From Osmia lignaria lignaria (taxonomy: Eukaryota > Arthropoda > Insecta > Hymenoptera > Megachilidae): a stretch of 64,000 bases of DNA. Numbering within the stretch: the first letter of the stretch is position 1; each line of letters begins with the position of its first letter. The DNA is taken from positions 1,674,001 to 1,738,000 of the forward strand of contig NW_027478161.1 of the NCBI RefSeq assembly GCF_051020975.1, read 5' to 3'. The notes under the pieces were generated by a model, which worked only from the letters and a program-made list of their open reading frames with translations, was not told where the DNA came from and searched no databases. Below, piece after piece: positions 9,513-22,101 of the stretch. The position numbers and the translations under genes were made by a program.

Positions 9513-12410
9513 GTGCAGATTTATCTCAAGGGAAGGGGCCTGACGGACATATTTCGAGATATTTCTTCTTCTTGTTGTTCTTCCTCTGCACAGCTAAGCT
9601 GGAAGTGGCATTTGCAGCTCGCAATAGTGCAGAGTTATCTCAAAGAAAGGGGCCACGGTGTTTCTGTATCTCTATTATGTTGGTGCGGCTTCGGAACTTT
9701 TAAATATCTTGATATATCTCGAGAACTACGCATCTGATCAAAAAATATTATAGAACATAAAAAGTAGGAAACTTAATTCTCTACAAAAAAGGTCTCTTAA
9801 CATTTTGCCATAGCTCGCTTCGTTTCCGAGATATTTGCAGATTTATCTCAAGGGAAGGGGCCTAACGGACATATTTCGAGATATTTCTTCTTCTTGTTGT
9901 TCTTCTTCTGCACAGCTAAACTGGAAGTGGCATTTCCAGCTCGCAATAGTGCAGAGTTATCTCAAAGAAAGGGGCCACGGTGTTTCTGTATCTCTATTAT
10001 GTTGGTGCGGCTTCGGAACTTTTAAATATCTCGATATATCTCGAAAACTACGCTTCTGATCAAAAAATATCATAGAACATAAATTGTAGGAAACATAATT
10101 CTCTACAAAAAAGGTCTCTTAACATTTTGCCATAGCTCGCTTCGTTTCCGAGATATTTGCAGATTCAACTCAAAGGAACTGGCCTGACGGACATATTTCG
10201 AGATATTTCTTCTTCTTGTTGTTCTTCCTCTGCACAGCTAAGCTGGAAGTGGCATTTGCAGCTCGCAATAGTGCAGAGTTATCTCAAAGAAAGGGGCCAC
10301 GGTGTTTCTGTATCTCTATTATGTTGGTGCGGCTTCGGAACTTTAAAATATCTTGATATATCTCGAGAACTACGCTTCTGATCAAAAAATATCATAGAAC
10401 GTAAATTGTAGGAAACATTATTCTCTACAAAAAAGGTCTCTTAACATTTTGCCATAGCTCGCTTCGTTTCCGAGATATTTGCAGATTCATCTCAAGGGAA
10501 GGGGTCTGACGGACATATTTCGAGATATTTCTTCTACTTGTTGTTCTTCTTCTGCACAGCTAAGCTCGAAGTGGCATTTGCAGCTCGCAATAGTGCAGAG
10601 TTATCTCAAAGAAAGAGGCCACGGTGTTTCTGTACCTCTATTATGTTGGTGCAGCTTCGGAACTTTTAAATATCTTGATATATCTCGAGAACTACGCATC
10701 TGATCAAAAAATATCATCGAACATAAAAAGTAGGAAACTTAATTCTCTACAAAAAAGGTCTCTTAACATTTTGCCATAGCTCGCTTCGTTTCCGAGATAT
10801 TTGCAGATTTATCTCAAGGGAAGGGGCCTGACGGACATATTTCGAGATATTTCTTCTTCTTGTTGTTCTTCTTCTGCACAGCTAAGCTGGAAGTGGCATT
10901 TGCGGCTCGCACTAGTGCAGAGTTATCTCAACGAAAGGGGCCACGGTGTTTCTGTATCTCTATTATGTTGGTGCGGCTTCGGAACTTTTAAATATCTTGA
11001 TATATCTCGAGAACCACGCATCTGATCAAAAAATATCATAGAACATAAAAAGTAGGAAACTTAATTCTCTACAAAAAAGGTCTCTTAACATTTTGCCATA
11101 CCTCGCTTCGTTTCCGAGATATTTGCATATTTATCTCAAGGGAAGGGGCCTGACGGACATATTTCGAGATATTTCTTCTTCTTGTTGTTCTTCTTCTGCA
11201 CAGCTAAGCTGGAAGTGGCATTTGCGGCTCGCACTAGTGCAGAGTTATCTCAAAGAAAGGGGCCACGGTGTTTCTGTATCTCTATTATGTTGGTGCGGCT
11301 TCGGAACTTTTAAATATCTCGATATATCTCGAAAACTACGCTTCTGATCAAAAAATATCATAGAACCTAAATCGTAGGAAACATAATTCTCTACAAAAAA
11401 GGTCTCTTAACATTTTGCCATAGCTCGCTTCGTTTCCGAGATATTTGCAGATATATCTCAAGGGAAGGGGCCTGACGGACATATTTCGAGATATTTCTTC
11501 TTCTTGTTGTTCTTCTTCTGCACAGCTAAGCTGGAAGTGGCATTTGCGGCTCGCACTAGTGCAGAGTTATCTCAACGAAAGGGGCCACGGTGTTTCTGTA
11601 TCTCTATTATGTTGGTGCGGCTTCGGAACTTTTAAATATCTCGATATATCTCGAAAACTACGCTTCTGATCAAAAAATATCATAGAACATAAATTGTAGG
11701 AAACATAATTCTCCACAAAAAAGGTCTCTTAACATTTTGCCATAGCTCGCTTCGTTTCCGAGATATTTGCAGATTCAACTCAAAGGAACTGGCCTGACGG
11801 ACATATTTCGAGATATTTCTTCTTCTTGTTGTTCTTCCTCTGCACAGCTAAGCTGGAAGTGGCATTTGCAGCTCGGAATAGTGCAGAGTTATCTCAAAGA
11901 AAGGGGCCACGGTGTTTCTGTATCTCTATTATGTTGGTGCGGCTTCGGAACTTTTAAATATCTTGATATATCTCGAGAACTACGCATCTGATCAAAAAAT
12001 ATCATAGAACATAAAAAGTAGGAAACTTAATTCTCTACAAAAAAGGTCTGTTAACATTTTGCCATAGCTCGCTTCGTTTCCGAGATATTTGCAGATTTAT
12101 CTCAAGGGAAGGGGCCTGACGGACATATTTCGAGATATTTCTTCTTCTTGTTGTTCTTCTTCTGCACAGCTAAGCTGGAAGTGGCATTTGCGGCTCGCAC
12201 TAGTGCAGAGTTATCTCAACGAAAGGGGCCACGGTGTTTCTGTATCTCTATTATGTTGGTGCGGCTTCGGAACTTTTAAATATCTCGATATATCTCGAAA
12301 ACTACGCTTCTGATCAAAAAATATCATAGAACATAAATTGTAGGAAGCATAATTCTCTACAAAAAAGGTCTCTCAACATTTTGCCATAGCTCGCTTCGTT
12401 TCCGAGATAT
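9388..12410 (+). repeat. Mixed 322-bp monomers between block P copies
   Basis: This is satellite sequence with no clean higher-order period (phase 9,513 to 12,089). Several copies are alternating relatives. Those at 10,157 and 11,767 share GATTCAACTCAAAGGAACTG with GTTCTTCCTCTGC. Those at 10,801, 11,445 and 12,089 share GCGGCTCGCACTAGTG with TCTCAACGAAAGG. The copy at 11,123 carries CATACCTCGC and GCATATTTATC, a pair of changes seen again at about 19,790-19,830. No gene or insert is present. Confidence 0.8.
9873..10046. other. Dyad of TATCTCGA motifs with potential long-loop hairpin
   Basis: The element ATTTCGAGATATTT (9,873-9,886) is the reverse complement, over 11 bp, of AAATATCTCGA (10,024-10,034) and also of ATATCTCGAAA (10,036-10,046). 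The two downstream sites are themselves a direct tandem, so the upstream arm could pair with either. The arms are about 140 bases apart. The arrangement recurs in monomers with the CTCGAAAAC linker. In the CTTGATATATCTCGAGAAC form one downstream site is weakened. Whether a hairpin forms, or whether the motif is a protein site, cannot be told from sequence. Confidence 0.5.
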
Positions 12411-13814
12411 TTGCAGATATATCTCAAGGGAAGGGGCCTGACGGACATATTTCGAGATATTTCCTCTTCTTGTTGTTCTTCTTCTGCACAGCTAAACTGG
12501 AAGTGGCATTTCCAGCTCGCAATAGCGCAGAGTTATCTCAAAGAAAGGGGCCACGGTGTTTCTGTATCTCTATTATGTTGGTGCGGCTTCGGAACTTTTA
12601 AATATCTTGATATATCTCGAGAACTACGCATCTGATCAAAAAATATCATAGAACATGAAAAGTAGGAAACTTAATTCTCTACAAAAAAGGTCTCTTAACA
12701 TTTTGCCATAGCTCTCTTCGTTTCCGAGATATTTGCAGATTTATCTCAAGGGAAGGGGCCTGACGGACATATTTCGAGATATTTCTTCTTCTTCTTGTTC
12801 TTCTTCTGCACAGCTTAGCTGGAAGTGGCATTTGCAGCTTGCAATAGTGCAGAGTTATCTCAAAGAAAGGGGCCACGGTGTTTCTGTATCTCTATTATGT
12901 TGGTGCGGCTTCGGAACTTTTAAATATCTTGATATATCTCGAGAACTACGCTTCTGATCAAAAAATATCATAGAACGTAAATTGTAGGAAACATTATTCT
13001 CTACAAAAAAGGTCTCTTAACATTTTGCCATAGCTCGCTTCGTTTCCGAGATATTTGCAGATTCATCTCAAGGGAAGGGGTCTGACGGACATATTTCGAG
13101 ATATTTCTTCTTCTTGTTGTTCTACTTCTGCACAGCTAAGATCGAAGTGGCATTTGCAGCTCGCAATAGTGCAGAGTTATCTCAAAGAAAGAGGCCACGG
13201 TGTTTCTGTACCTCTATTATGTTGGTGCAGCTTCGGAACTTTTAAATATCTTGATATATCTCGAGAACTACGCATCTGATCAAAAAATATCATAGAACGT
13301 GAAAAGTAGGAAACTTAATTCTCTCCAAAAAAGGTCTCTTAACATTTTGCCATAGCTCTCTTCGTTTCCGAGATATTTGCAGATTTATCTCAAGGGAAGG
13401 GGCCTGACGGACATATTTCGAGATATTTCTTCTTCTTGTTGTTCTTCTTCTGCACAGCTAAACTGGAAGTGGCATTTCCAGCTCGCAATAGTGCAGAGTT
13501 ATCTCAAAGAGAGGGGCCACGGTGTTTCTGTATCTCTATTATGTTGGTGCGGCTTCGGAACTTTTAAATATCTTGATATATCCCGAGAACTACGCATCTG
13601 ATCAAAAAATATCATAGAACATAAAAAGTAGGAAACTTAATTCTCTACACAAAAGGTCTCTTCACATTTTGCCATAGCTCGCTTCGTTTCCGAGATATGT
13701 GCAGATTTATCTCAAGGGAAGGGGCCTGACGGACATATTTCGAGATATTTCTTCTTCTCGTTGTTCTTCTTCTGCACAGCTAAGCTGGAAGTGGCATTTG
13801 CGGCTCGCACTAGT
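12411..13814 (+). repeat. Recombinant monomers assembled from block P relatives
   Basis: The first part (to about 13,290) matches 6,293 onward at an offset of 6,118 bp (19 monomers), including the CTTCTTCTTCTTGTTC and GTTCTACTTCTGC copies. From the linker near 13,293 (AACGTGAAAAGTAGG) the match switches to 7,819 onward at an offset of 5,474 bp (17 monomers). Then at 13,815 it switches again, to the 23-monomer offset. The stretch is thus a patchwork in which several monomers of the 6.3-8.4 kb region were copied and some between them are missing. Confidence 0.78.
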
Positions 13815-16793
13815 GCAGAGTTATCTCAAAGAAAGGGGCCACGGTGTTTCTGTATCTCTATTATGTTGGTGCGGCTTCGGAACTTTTAAATATCTCGATA
13901 TATCTCGAAAACTACGCTTCTGATCAAAAAATATCATAGAACATGAAAAGTAGGAAACTTAATTCTCTACAAAAAAGGTCTCTTAACATTTTGCCATAGC
14001 TCTCTTCGTTTCCGAGATATTTGCAGATTTATCTCAAGGGAAGGGGCCTGACGGACATATTTCGAGATATTTCTTCTTCTTCTTGTTCTTCTTCTGCACA
14101 GCTTAGCTGGAAGTGGCATTTGCAGCTTGCAATAGTGCAGAGTTATCTCAAAGAAAGGGGCCACGGTGTTTCTGTATCTCTATTATGTTGGTGCGGCTTC
14201 GGAACTTTTAAATATCTTGATATATCTCGAGAACTACGCTTCTGATCAAAAAATATCATAGAACGTAAATTGTAGGAAACATTATTCTCTACAAAAAAGG
14301 TCTCTTAACATTTTGCCATAGCTCGCTTCGTTTCCGAGATATTTGCAGATTCATCTCAAGGGAAGGGGTCTGACGGACATATTTCGAGATATTTCTTCTT
14401 CTTGTTGTTCTACTTCTGCACAGCTAAGATCGAAGTGGCATTTGCAGCTCGCAATAGTGCAGAGTTATCTCAAAGAAAGAGGCCACGGTGTTTCTGTACC
14501 TCTATTATGTTGGTGCAGCTTCGGAACTTTTAAATATCTTGATATATCTCGAGAACTACGCATCTGATCAAAAAATATCATCGAACATAAAAAGTAGGAA
14601 ACTTAATTCTCTACAAAAAAGGTCTCTTAACATTTTGCCATAGCTCGCTGCGTTTCCGAGATATTTGCAGATTTATCTCAAGGGAAGGGTCCTGATGGAC
14701 ATATTTCGAGATATTTCTTCTTCTTGTTGTTCTTCTTCTGCACAGCTAAACTGGAAGTGACATTTCCAGCTCGCAATCGTGCAGAGTTATCTCAAAGAAA
14801 GGGGCCACGGTGTTTCTGTATCTCTATTATGTTGGTGCGGCTTCGGAACTTTTAAATATCTCGATATATCTCGAAAACTACGCTTCTGATCAAAAAATAT
14901 CATAGAACATAAATTGTAGGAAACATAATTCTCTACAAAAAACGTCTCTCAACATTTTGCCATAGCTCGCTTCGTTTCCGAGATATTTGCAGATTCAGCT
15001 CAAAGGAACGGGCCTGACGGACATATTTCGAGATACTTCTTCTTCTTGTTGTTCTTCTTCTGCACAGCTAAGCTGGAAGTGGCATTTGCGGCTCGCACTA
15101 GTGCAGAGTTATCTCAAAGAAAGGGGCCACGGTGTTTCTGTATCTCTATTATGTTGGTGCGGCTTCGGAACTTTTAAATATCTTGATATATCTCGAGAAC
15201 TACGCATCTGATCAAAAAATATCATAGAACGTGAAAAGTAGGAAACTTAATTCTCTACAAAAAAGGTCTCTTAACATTTTGCCATAGCTCTCTTCGTTTC
15301 CGAGATATTTGCAGATTTATCTCAAGGGAAGGGGCCTGACGGACATATTTCGAGATACTTCTTCTTCTTGTTGTTCTTCTTCTGCACAGCTAAACTGGAA
15401 GTGGCATTTCCAGCTCGCAATAGTGCAGAGTTATCTCAAAGAGAGGGGCCACGGTGTTTCTGTATCTCTATTATGTTGGTGCGGCTTCGGAACTTTTAAA
15501 TATCTTGATATATCCCGAGAACTACGCATCTGATCAAAAAATATCATAGAACATAAAAAGTAGGAAACTTAATTCTCTACACAAAAGGTCTCTTCACATT
15601 TTGCCATAGCTCGCTTCGTTTCCGAGATATGTGCAGATTTATCTCAAGGGAAGGGGCCTGACGGACATATTTCGAGATATTTCTTCTTCTCGTTGTTCTT
15701 CTTCTGCACAGCTAAGCTGGAAGTGGCATTTGCGGCTCGCACTAGTGCAGAGTTATCTCAAAGAAAGGGGCCACGGTGTTTCTGTATCTCTATTATGTTG
15801 GTGCGGCTTCGGAACTTTTAAATATCTCGATATATCTCGAAAACTACGCTTCTGATCAAAAAATATCATAGAACATAAATTGTAGGAAACATAATTCTCT
15901 ACAAAAAAGGTCTCTTAACATTTTGCCATAGCTCGCTTCGTTTCCGAGATATTTGCAGATTCAACTCAAAGGAACTGGCCTGACGGACATATTTCGAGAT
16001 ATTTCTTCTTCTTGTTGTTCTTCCTCTGCACAGCTAAGCTGGAAGTGGCATTTGCAGCTCGCAATAGTGCAGAGTTATCTCAAAGAAAGGGGCCACGGTG
16101 TTTCTGTATCTCTATTATGTTGGTGCGGCTTCGGAACTTTTAAATATCTTGATATATCTTGAGAACTACGCATCTGATCAAAAAATATCATAGAACATAA
16201 AAAGTAGGAAACTTAATTCTCTACAAAAAAGGTCTCTTAACATTTTGCCATAGCTCGCTTCGTTTCCGAGATATTTGCAGATTTATCTCAAGGGAAGGGG
16301 CCTGACGGACATTTTTCGAGATATTTCCTCTTCTTGTTGTTCTTCTTCTGCACAGCTAAGCTGGAAGTGGCATTTGCAGCTCGCAATAGTGCAGAGTTAT
16401 CTCGAAGAAAGGGGCCACGGTGTTTCTGTATCTCTATTATGTTGGTGCGGCTTCGGAACTTTAAAATATCTTTATATATCTCGAGAACTACGCATCTGAT
16501 TAAAAAATATCATACAACGTACAAAGTAGGAAACTTAATTCTCTACAAATAAAGTCGCTTAACATTTTGCCATAGCTCGCTTCGTTTCCGAGATATTTGC
16601 AGATTTATCTCAAGGGAAGGGGCCTGACGGACATATTTCGAGATATTTCTTCTTCTTGTTGTTCTTCTTCTGCACAGCTAAGCTGGAAGTGGCATTTGCA
16701 GCTCGCAATAGTGCAGAGTTATCTCAAAGAAAGGGGCCACGGTGTTTCTGTATCTCTATTATGTTGGTGCGGCTTCGGAACTTTTAAATATCT
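13815..16793 (+). repeat. Block P, second copy
   Basis: This is the duplicate of 6,409-9,387, with the same nine or so monomers in the same order. The single difference I noticed is GAGATACTTC at 15,353-15,362 where the first copy reads GAGATATTTC. It ends where the linker here reads ATATCTCGAT (16,794) and the first copy reads ATATCTTGAT. Such high identity in non-coding repeats suggests a recent event, or recent conversion between the two. Confidence 0.88.
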
Positions 16794-18860
16794 CGATATA
16801 TCTCGAAAACTACGCTTCTGATCAAAAAATATCATAGAACCTAAATTGTAGAAAACATAATTCTCTACAAAAAAGGTCTCTTAACATTTTGCCATAGCTC
16901 GCTTCGTTTCCGAGATATTTGCAGATTTATCTCAAGGGAAGGGGCCTAACGGACATATTTCGAGATATTTCTTCTTCTTGTTGTTCTTCTTCTGCACAGC
17001 TAAACTGGAAGTGGCATTTCCAGCTCGCAATAGTGCAGAGTTATCTCAATGAAAGGGGCCACGGTGTTTCTGTATCTCTATTATGTTGGTGCGGCTTCGG
17101 AACTTTTAAATATCTCGATATATCTCGAAAACTACGCTTCTGATCAAAAAATATCATAGAACGTAAATTGTAGGAAACATTATTCTCTACAAAAAAGGTC
17201 TCTTAACATTTTGCCATAGCTCGCTTCGTTTCCGAGATATTTGCAGATTCATCTCAGGGGAAGGGGTCTGACGGACATATTTCGAGATATTTCTTCTTCT
17301 TGTTGTTCTTCTTCTGCACAGCTAAGCTGGAAGTGGCATTTGCAGCTCGCAATAGTGCAGAGTTATCCCAAAGAAAGGGGCCACGGTGTTTCTGTATCTC
17401 TATTATGTTGGTGCGGCTTCGGAACTTTTAAATATCTCGATATATCTCGAAAACTACGGTTCTGATCAAAAAATATCATAGAACATAAATTGTAGGAAAC
17501 ATAATTCTCTACAAAAAAGGTCTCTTAACATTTTGCCATAGCTCGCTTCGTTTCCGAGATATTTGCAGATATATCTCAAGGGAAGGGGCCTGACGGACAT
17601 ATTTCGAGATATTTATTCTTCTTGTTGTTCTTCTTCTGCACAGCTAAGCTGGAAGTGGCATTTACAGCTCGCAATAGTGCAGAGTTATCTCAAAGAAAGG
17701 GGCCACGGTGTTTCTGTATCTCTATTATGTTGGTGCGGGTTCGGAACTTTTAAATATCTTGATATATCTCGAGAACTACGCATCTGATCAAAAAATATCA
17801 TAGAACATGAAAAGTAGGAAACTTAATTCTCTACAAAAAAGGTCTCTTAACATTTTGCCATAGCTCTCTTCGTTTCCGAGATATTTGCAGATTTATCTCA
17901 AGGGATGGGGCCTGACGGACATATTTCGAGATATTTCTTCTTCTTGTTGTTCTTATTCTGCACAGCTAAGCTGGAAGTGGCATTTGCGGCTCGCACTAGT
18001 GCAGAGTTATCTCAAAGAAAGGGGCCACGGTGTTTCTGTATCTCTATTATGTTGGTGCGGCTTCGGAACTTTTAAATATCTCGATATATCTCGAAAACTA
18101 CGCTTCTGATCAAAAAATATCATAGAACCTAAATTGTAGAAAACATAATTCTCTACAAAAAAGGTCTCTTAACATTTTGCCATAGCTCGCTTCGTTTCCG
18201 AGATATTTGCAGATTTATCTCAAGGGAAGGGGCCTAACGGACATATTTCGAGATATTTCTTCTTCTTGTTGTTCTTCTTCTGCACAGCTAAACTGGAAGT
18301 GGCATTTCCAGCTCGCAATAGTGCAGAGTTATCTCAAAGAAAGGGGCCACGGTGTTTCTGTATCTCTATTATGTTGGTGCGGCTTCGGAACTTTTAAATA
18401 TCTCGATATATCTCGAAAACTACGCTTCTGATCAAAAAATATCATAGAACGTAAATTGTAGGAAACATTATTCTCTACAAAAAAGGTCTCTTAACATTTT
18501 GCCATAGCTCGCTTCGTTTCCGAGATATTTGCAGATTCATCTCAAGGGAAGGGGTCTGACGGACATATTTCGAGATATTTCTTCTTCTTGTTGTTCTTCT
18601 TCTGCACAGCTAAGCTGGAAGTGGCATTTGCAGCTCGCAATAGTGCAGAGTTATCCCAAAGAAAGGGGCCACGGTGTTTCTGTATCTCTATTATGTTGGT
18701 GCGGCTTCGGAACTTTTAAATATCTCGATATATCTCGAAAACTACGCTTCTGATCAAAAAATATCATAGAACATAAATTGTAGGAAACATAATTCTCTAC
18801 AAAAAAGGTCTCTTAACATTTTGCCATAGCTCGCTTCGTTTCCGAGATATTTGCAGATTT
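16794..18860 (+). repeat. Four-monomer (1,288-bp) duplication
   Basis: The linker AACCTAAATTGTAGAAAAC appears near 16,839 and 18,127, and the two monomers after each are near-identical: 16,919 with 18,207, and 17,241 with 18,529. The latter pair shares GAGTTATCCCAAAG. Differences include TCTCAATGAAAGG against TCTCAAAGAAAGG, CTCAGGGGAAGG against CTCAAGGGAAGG, and CTACGGTTCTG against CTACGCTTCTG. The intervening monomers at 17,563 and 17,885 have private changes (TTTATTCTTCTTG, GGGATGGGG, TCTTATTCTGC) with no second copy in view. Confidence 0.8.
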
Positions 18861-19847
18861 ATCTCAAGGGAAGGGTCCTGATGGACATATTTCGAGATAT
18901 TTCTTCTTCTTGTTGTTCTTCTTCTGCACAGCTAAACTGGAAGTGGCATTTCCAGCTCGCAATCGTGCAGAGTTATCTCAAAGAAAGGGGCCACGGTGTT
19001 TCTGTATCTCTATTATGTTGGTGCGGCTTCGGAACTTTTAAATATCTTGATATATCTCGAGAACTACGCCTCTAATCGAAAAATATCATAGAACATAAAA
19101 AGTAGGAAACTTAATTCTCTACAAAAACGGTCTCTTAACATTTTGCCATAGCTCGCTTCGTTTCCGAGATATTTGCACATACATCTCAAGGGAAGGGGCC
19201 TGACGGACATATTTCGAGATATTTCTTCTTCTTTTTGTTCTTCTTCTGCACAGCTAAGCTGGAAGTGGCATTTGCGGCTCGCACTAGTGCACAGTTATCT
19301 CAAAGAAAGGGGCCACGGTGTTTCTGTATCTCTATTATGTTGGTGCGTCTTCGGAACTTTTAAATATCTCGATATATCTCGAAAACTACGCTTCTGATCA
19401 AAAAATATCATAGAACATAAATTGTAGGAAACATAATTCTCTACAAAAAACGTCTCTTAACATTTTGCCATAGCTCGCTTCGTTTCCGAGATATTTGCAG
19501 ATTCAGCTCAAAGGAACTGGCCTGACGGACATGTTTCGAGATATTTCTTCTTCTTGTTGTTCTTCCTCTGCACAGCTAAGCTGGAAGTGGCATTTGCAGC
19601 TCGCAATAGTGCAGAGTTATCTCAAAGAAAGGGGCCACGGTGTTTCTGTATCTCTATTATGTTGGTGCGGCTTCGGAACTTTTAAATATCTTGATATATC
19701 TCGAGAACTACGCATCTGATCAAAAAATATCATAGAACATAAAAAGTAGGAAACTTAATTCTCTACAAAAAAGGTCTCTTAACATTTTGCCATACCTCGC
19801 TTCGTTTCCGAGATATTTGCATATTTATCTCAAGGGAAGGGGCCTGA
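18861..19847 (+). repeat. Mixed 322-bp monomers
   Basis: Three satellite monomers introduce linker forms that are common further right, notably GCCTCTAATCGAAAAATATC near 19,067, a relative of the GCCTCTGATCGAAAA form of 21-41 kb. The copy at 19,173 has several private changes: GCACATACATCTC, CTTCTTTTTGTTC, GTGCACAGTTATC and GGTGCGTCTTCGG. No gene is seen. Confidence 0.8.
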
Positions 19848-22101
19848 CGGACATATTTCGAGATATTTCTTCTTCTTGTTGTTCTTCTTCTGCACAGCTA
19901 AGCTGGAAGTGGCATTTGCGGCTCGCACTAGTGCAGAGTTATCTCAAAGAAAGGGGCCACGGTGTTTCTGTATCTCTATTATGTTGGTGCGGCTTCGGAA
20001 CTTTTAAATATCTCGATATATCTCGAAAACTACGCTTCTGATCAAAAAATATCATAGAACATAAATTGTAGGAAACATAATTCTCTACAAAAAAGGTCTC
20101 TTAACATTTTGCCATAGCTCGCTTCGTTTCCGAGATATTTGCAGATTTATCTCAAGGGACGGGGCCTGACGGACATATTTCGAGATATTTCTTCTTCATG
20201 TTGTTCTTCTTCTGCACAGCTAAGCTGGAAGTGGCATTTGCAGCGCGCAATAGTGCAGAGTTATCTCAAAGAAAGGGGCCACGGTGTTTCTGTATCTCTG
20301 TTATGTTGGTGCGGCTTCGGAACTTTTAAATATCTTGATATATCTCGAGAACTGCGCATCTGATCAAAAAATATCATACTACATAAAAAGTAGGAAACTT
20401 AATTCTCTACAAGAGAGGTCTCTAAATATTTTGCCATAGCTCGCTTCGTTTCCGAGATATTTGCAGATTTATCTCAAGGGAAGGGGCCTGACGGACATAT
20501 TTCGAGATATTTCTTCTTCTTGTTGTTCTTCTTCTGCACAGCTAAGCTGGAAGTGGCATTTGCAGCTCGCAATAGTGCAGAGTTATCTCAAAGAGAGGGG
20601 CCACGGTGTTTCTGTATCTCTATTATGTTGGTGCGGCTTCGGAACTTTTAAATATCTTGATATATCTCGAGAACTACGCATCTGATCAAAAAATATCATA
20701 GAAGATAAAAAGTAGGAAACTTAATTCTCTACAAAAAAGGTCTCTTAACATTTTGCCATAGCTCGCTTCGTTTCCGAGATATTTGCAGATTTATCTCAAG
20801 GGAAGGGGCCTGACGGACATATTTCGAGATATTTCTTCTTCTTGTTGTTCTTCTTCTGCACAGCTAAACTGGAAGTGGCATTTACAGCTCGCAATAGTGC
20901 AGAGTTATCTCAAAGAAAGGGGCCACGGTGTTTCTGTATCTCTATTATGTTGGTGCGGCTTCGGAACTTTTAAATATCTTGATATATCTCGAGAACTACG
21001 CCTCTGATCGAAAAATATCGTAGAACATAAAAAGTAGGAAACTTAATTCTCTACAAAAAAGGTCTCTTAACATTTTGCCATAGCTCGCTTCGTTTCCGAG
21101 ATATTTGCAGATACATCTCAAGGGAAGGGGCCTGACGGACATATTTCGAGATATTTCTTCTTCTTGTTGTTCTTCTTCTGCACAGCTAAACTGGAAGTGG
21201 CATTTACAGCTCGCAATAGTGCAGAGTTATCTCAAAGAAAGGGGCCACGGTGTTTCTGTATCTCTATTATGTTGGTGCGGCTTCGGAACTTTTAAATATC
21301 TTGATATATCTCGAGAACTACGCATCTGATCAAAAAATATCATAGAACATAAAAAGTGGGAAACTTAATTGTCTATAAAAAAGGTCTCTTAACATTTTGC
21401 CATAGCTCGCTTCGTTTCCGAGATATTTGCAGATTTATCTCAAGGGAAGGGGCCTGACGGACATATTTCGAGATATTTCTTCTTCTTGTTGTTCTTCTTC
21501 TGCACAGCTAAACTGGAAGTGGCATTTACAGCTCGCAATAGTGCAGAGTTATCTCAAAGAAAGGGGCCACGTAGTTTCTGTATCTCTATTATGTTGGTGC
21601 GGCTTCGGAACTTTTAAATATCTTGATATATCTCGAGAACTACGCATCTGATCAAAAAATATCATAGAAGGTAAAAAGTAGGAAACTTAATTCTCTACAA
21701 AAAAGGTCTCTTAACATTTTGCCATAGCTCGCTTCGTTTCCGAGATATTTGCAGATTTATCTCAAGGGAAGGGGCCTGACGGACATATTTCGAGATATTT
21801 CTTCTTCTTGTTGTTCTTCTTCTGCACAGCTAAGCTGGAAGTGGCATTTGCAGCTCGCAATAGTGCAGAGTTATCTCAAAGAGAGGGGCCACGGTGTTTC
21901 TGTATCTCTATTATGTTGGTGCGGCTTCGGAACTTTTAGATATCTTGATATATCTCGAGAACTACGCATCTGATCAAAAAATATCATAGAAGATAAAAAG
22001 TAGGAAACTTAATTCTCTACAAAAATGGTCTCTTAACATTTCGCCATAGCTCGCTTCGTTTCCGAGATATTTGCAGATTTATCTCAAGGGAAGGGGCCTG
22101 T
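19848..22101 (+). repeat. Block Q, first unit of a seven-monomer tandem duplication
   Basis: This 2,254-bp unit is exactly seven monomers and is followed at once by its copy. Private markers include CTTCTTCATGTTG, GCAGCGCGCAATAG, CATACTACATAAAAAG, CTACAAGAGAGGTCTCTAAA, GCCTCTGATCG followed by ATATCGTAG, AATTGTCTATAAAAAAGG, and GGCCACGTAGTTTCTG. Each appears again exactly 2,254 bp downstream. I noticed no difference between the two units. Adjacent placement and mid-monomer edges fit unequal crossing-over between misaligned sister arrays. Confidence 0.9.

Noticed and set aside
17727..17751. RNA polymerase III B box at GCGGGTTCGGAACTTTT
   Set aside because: The usual monomer has GCGGCTTCGGAAC, which fits poorly. 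Only this variant approaches the box, and no matching A box or tRNA-like fold was found, so it is probably chance.
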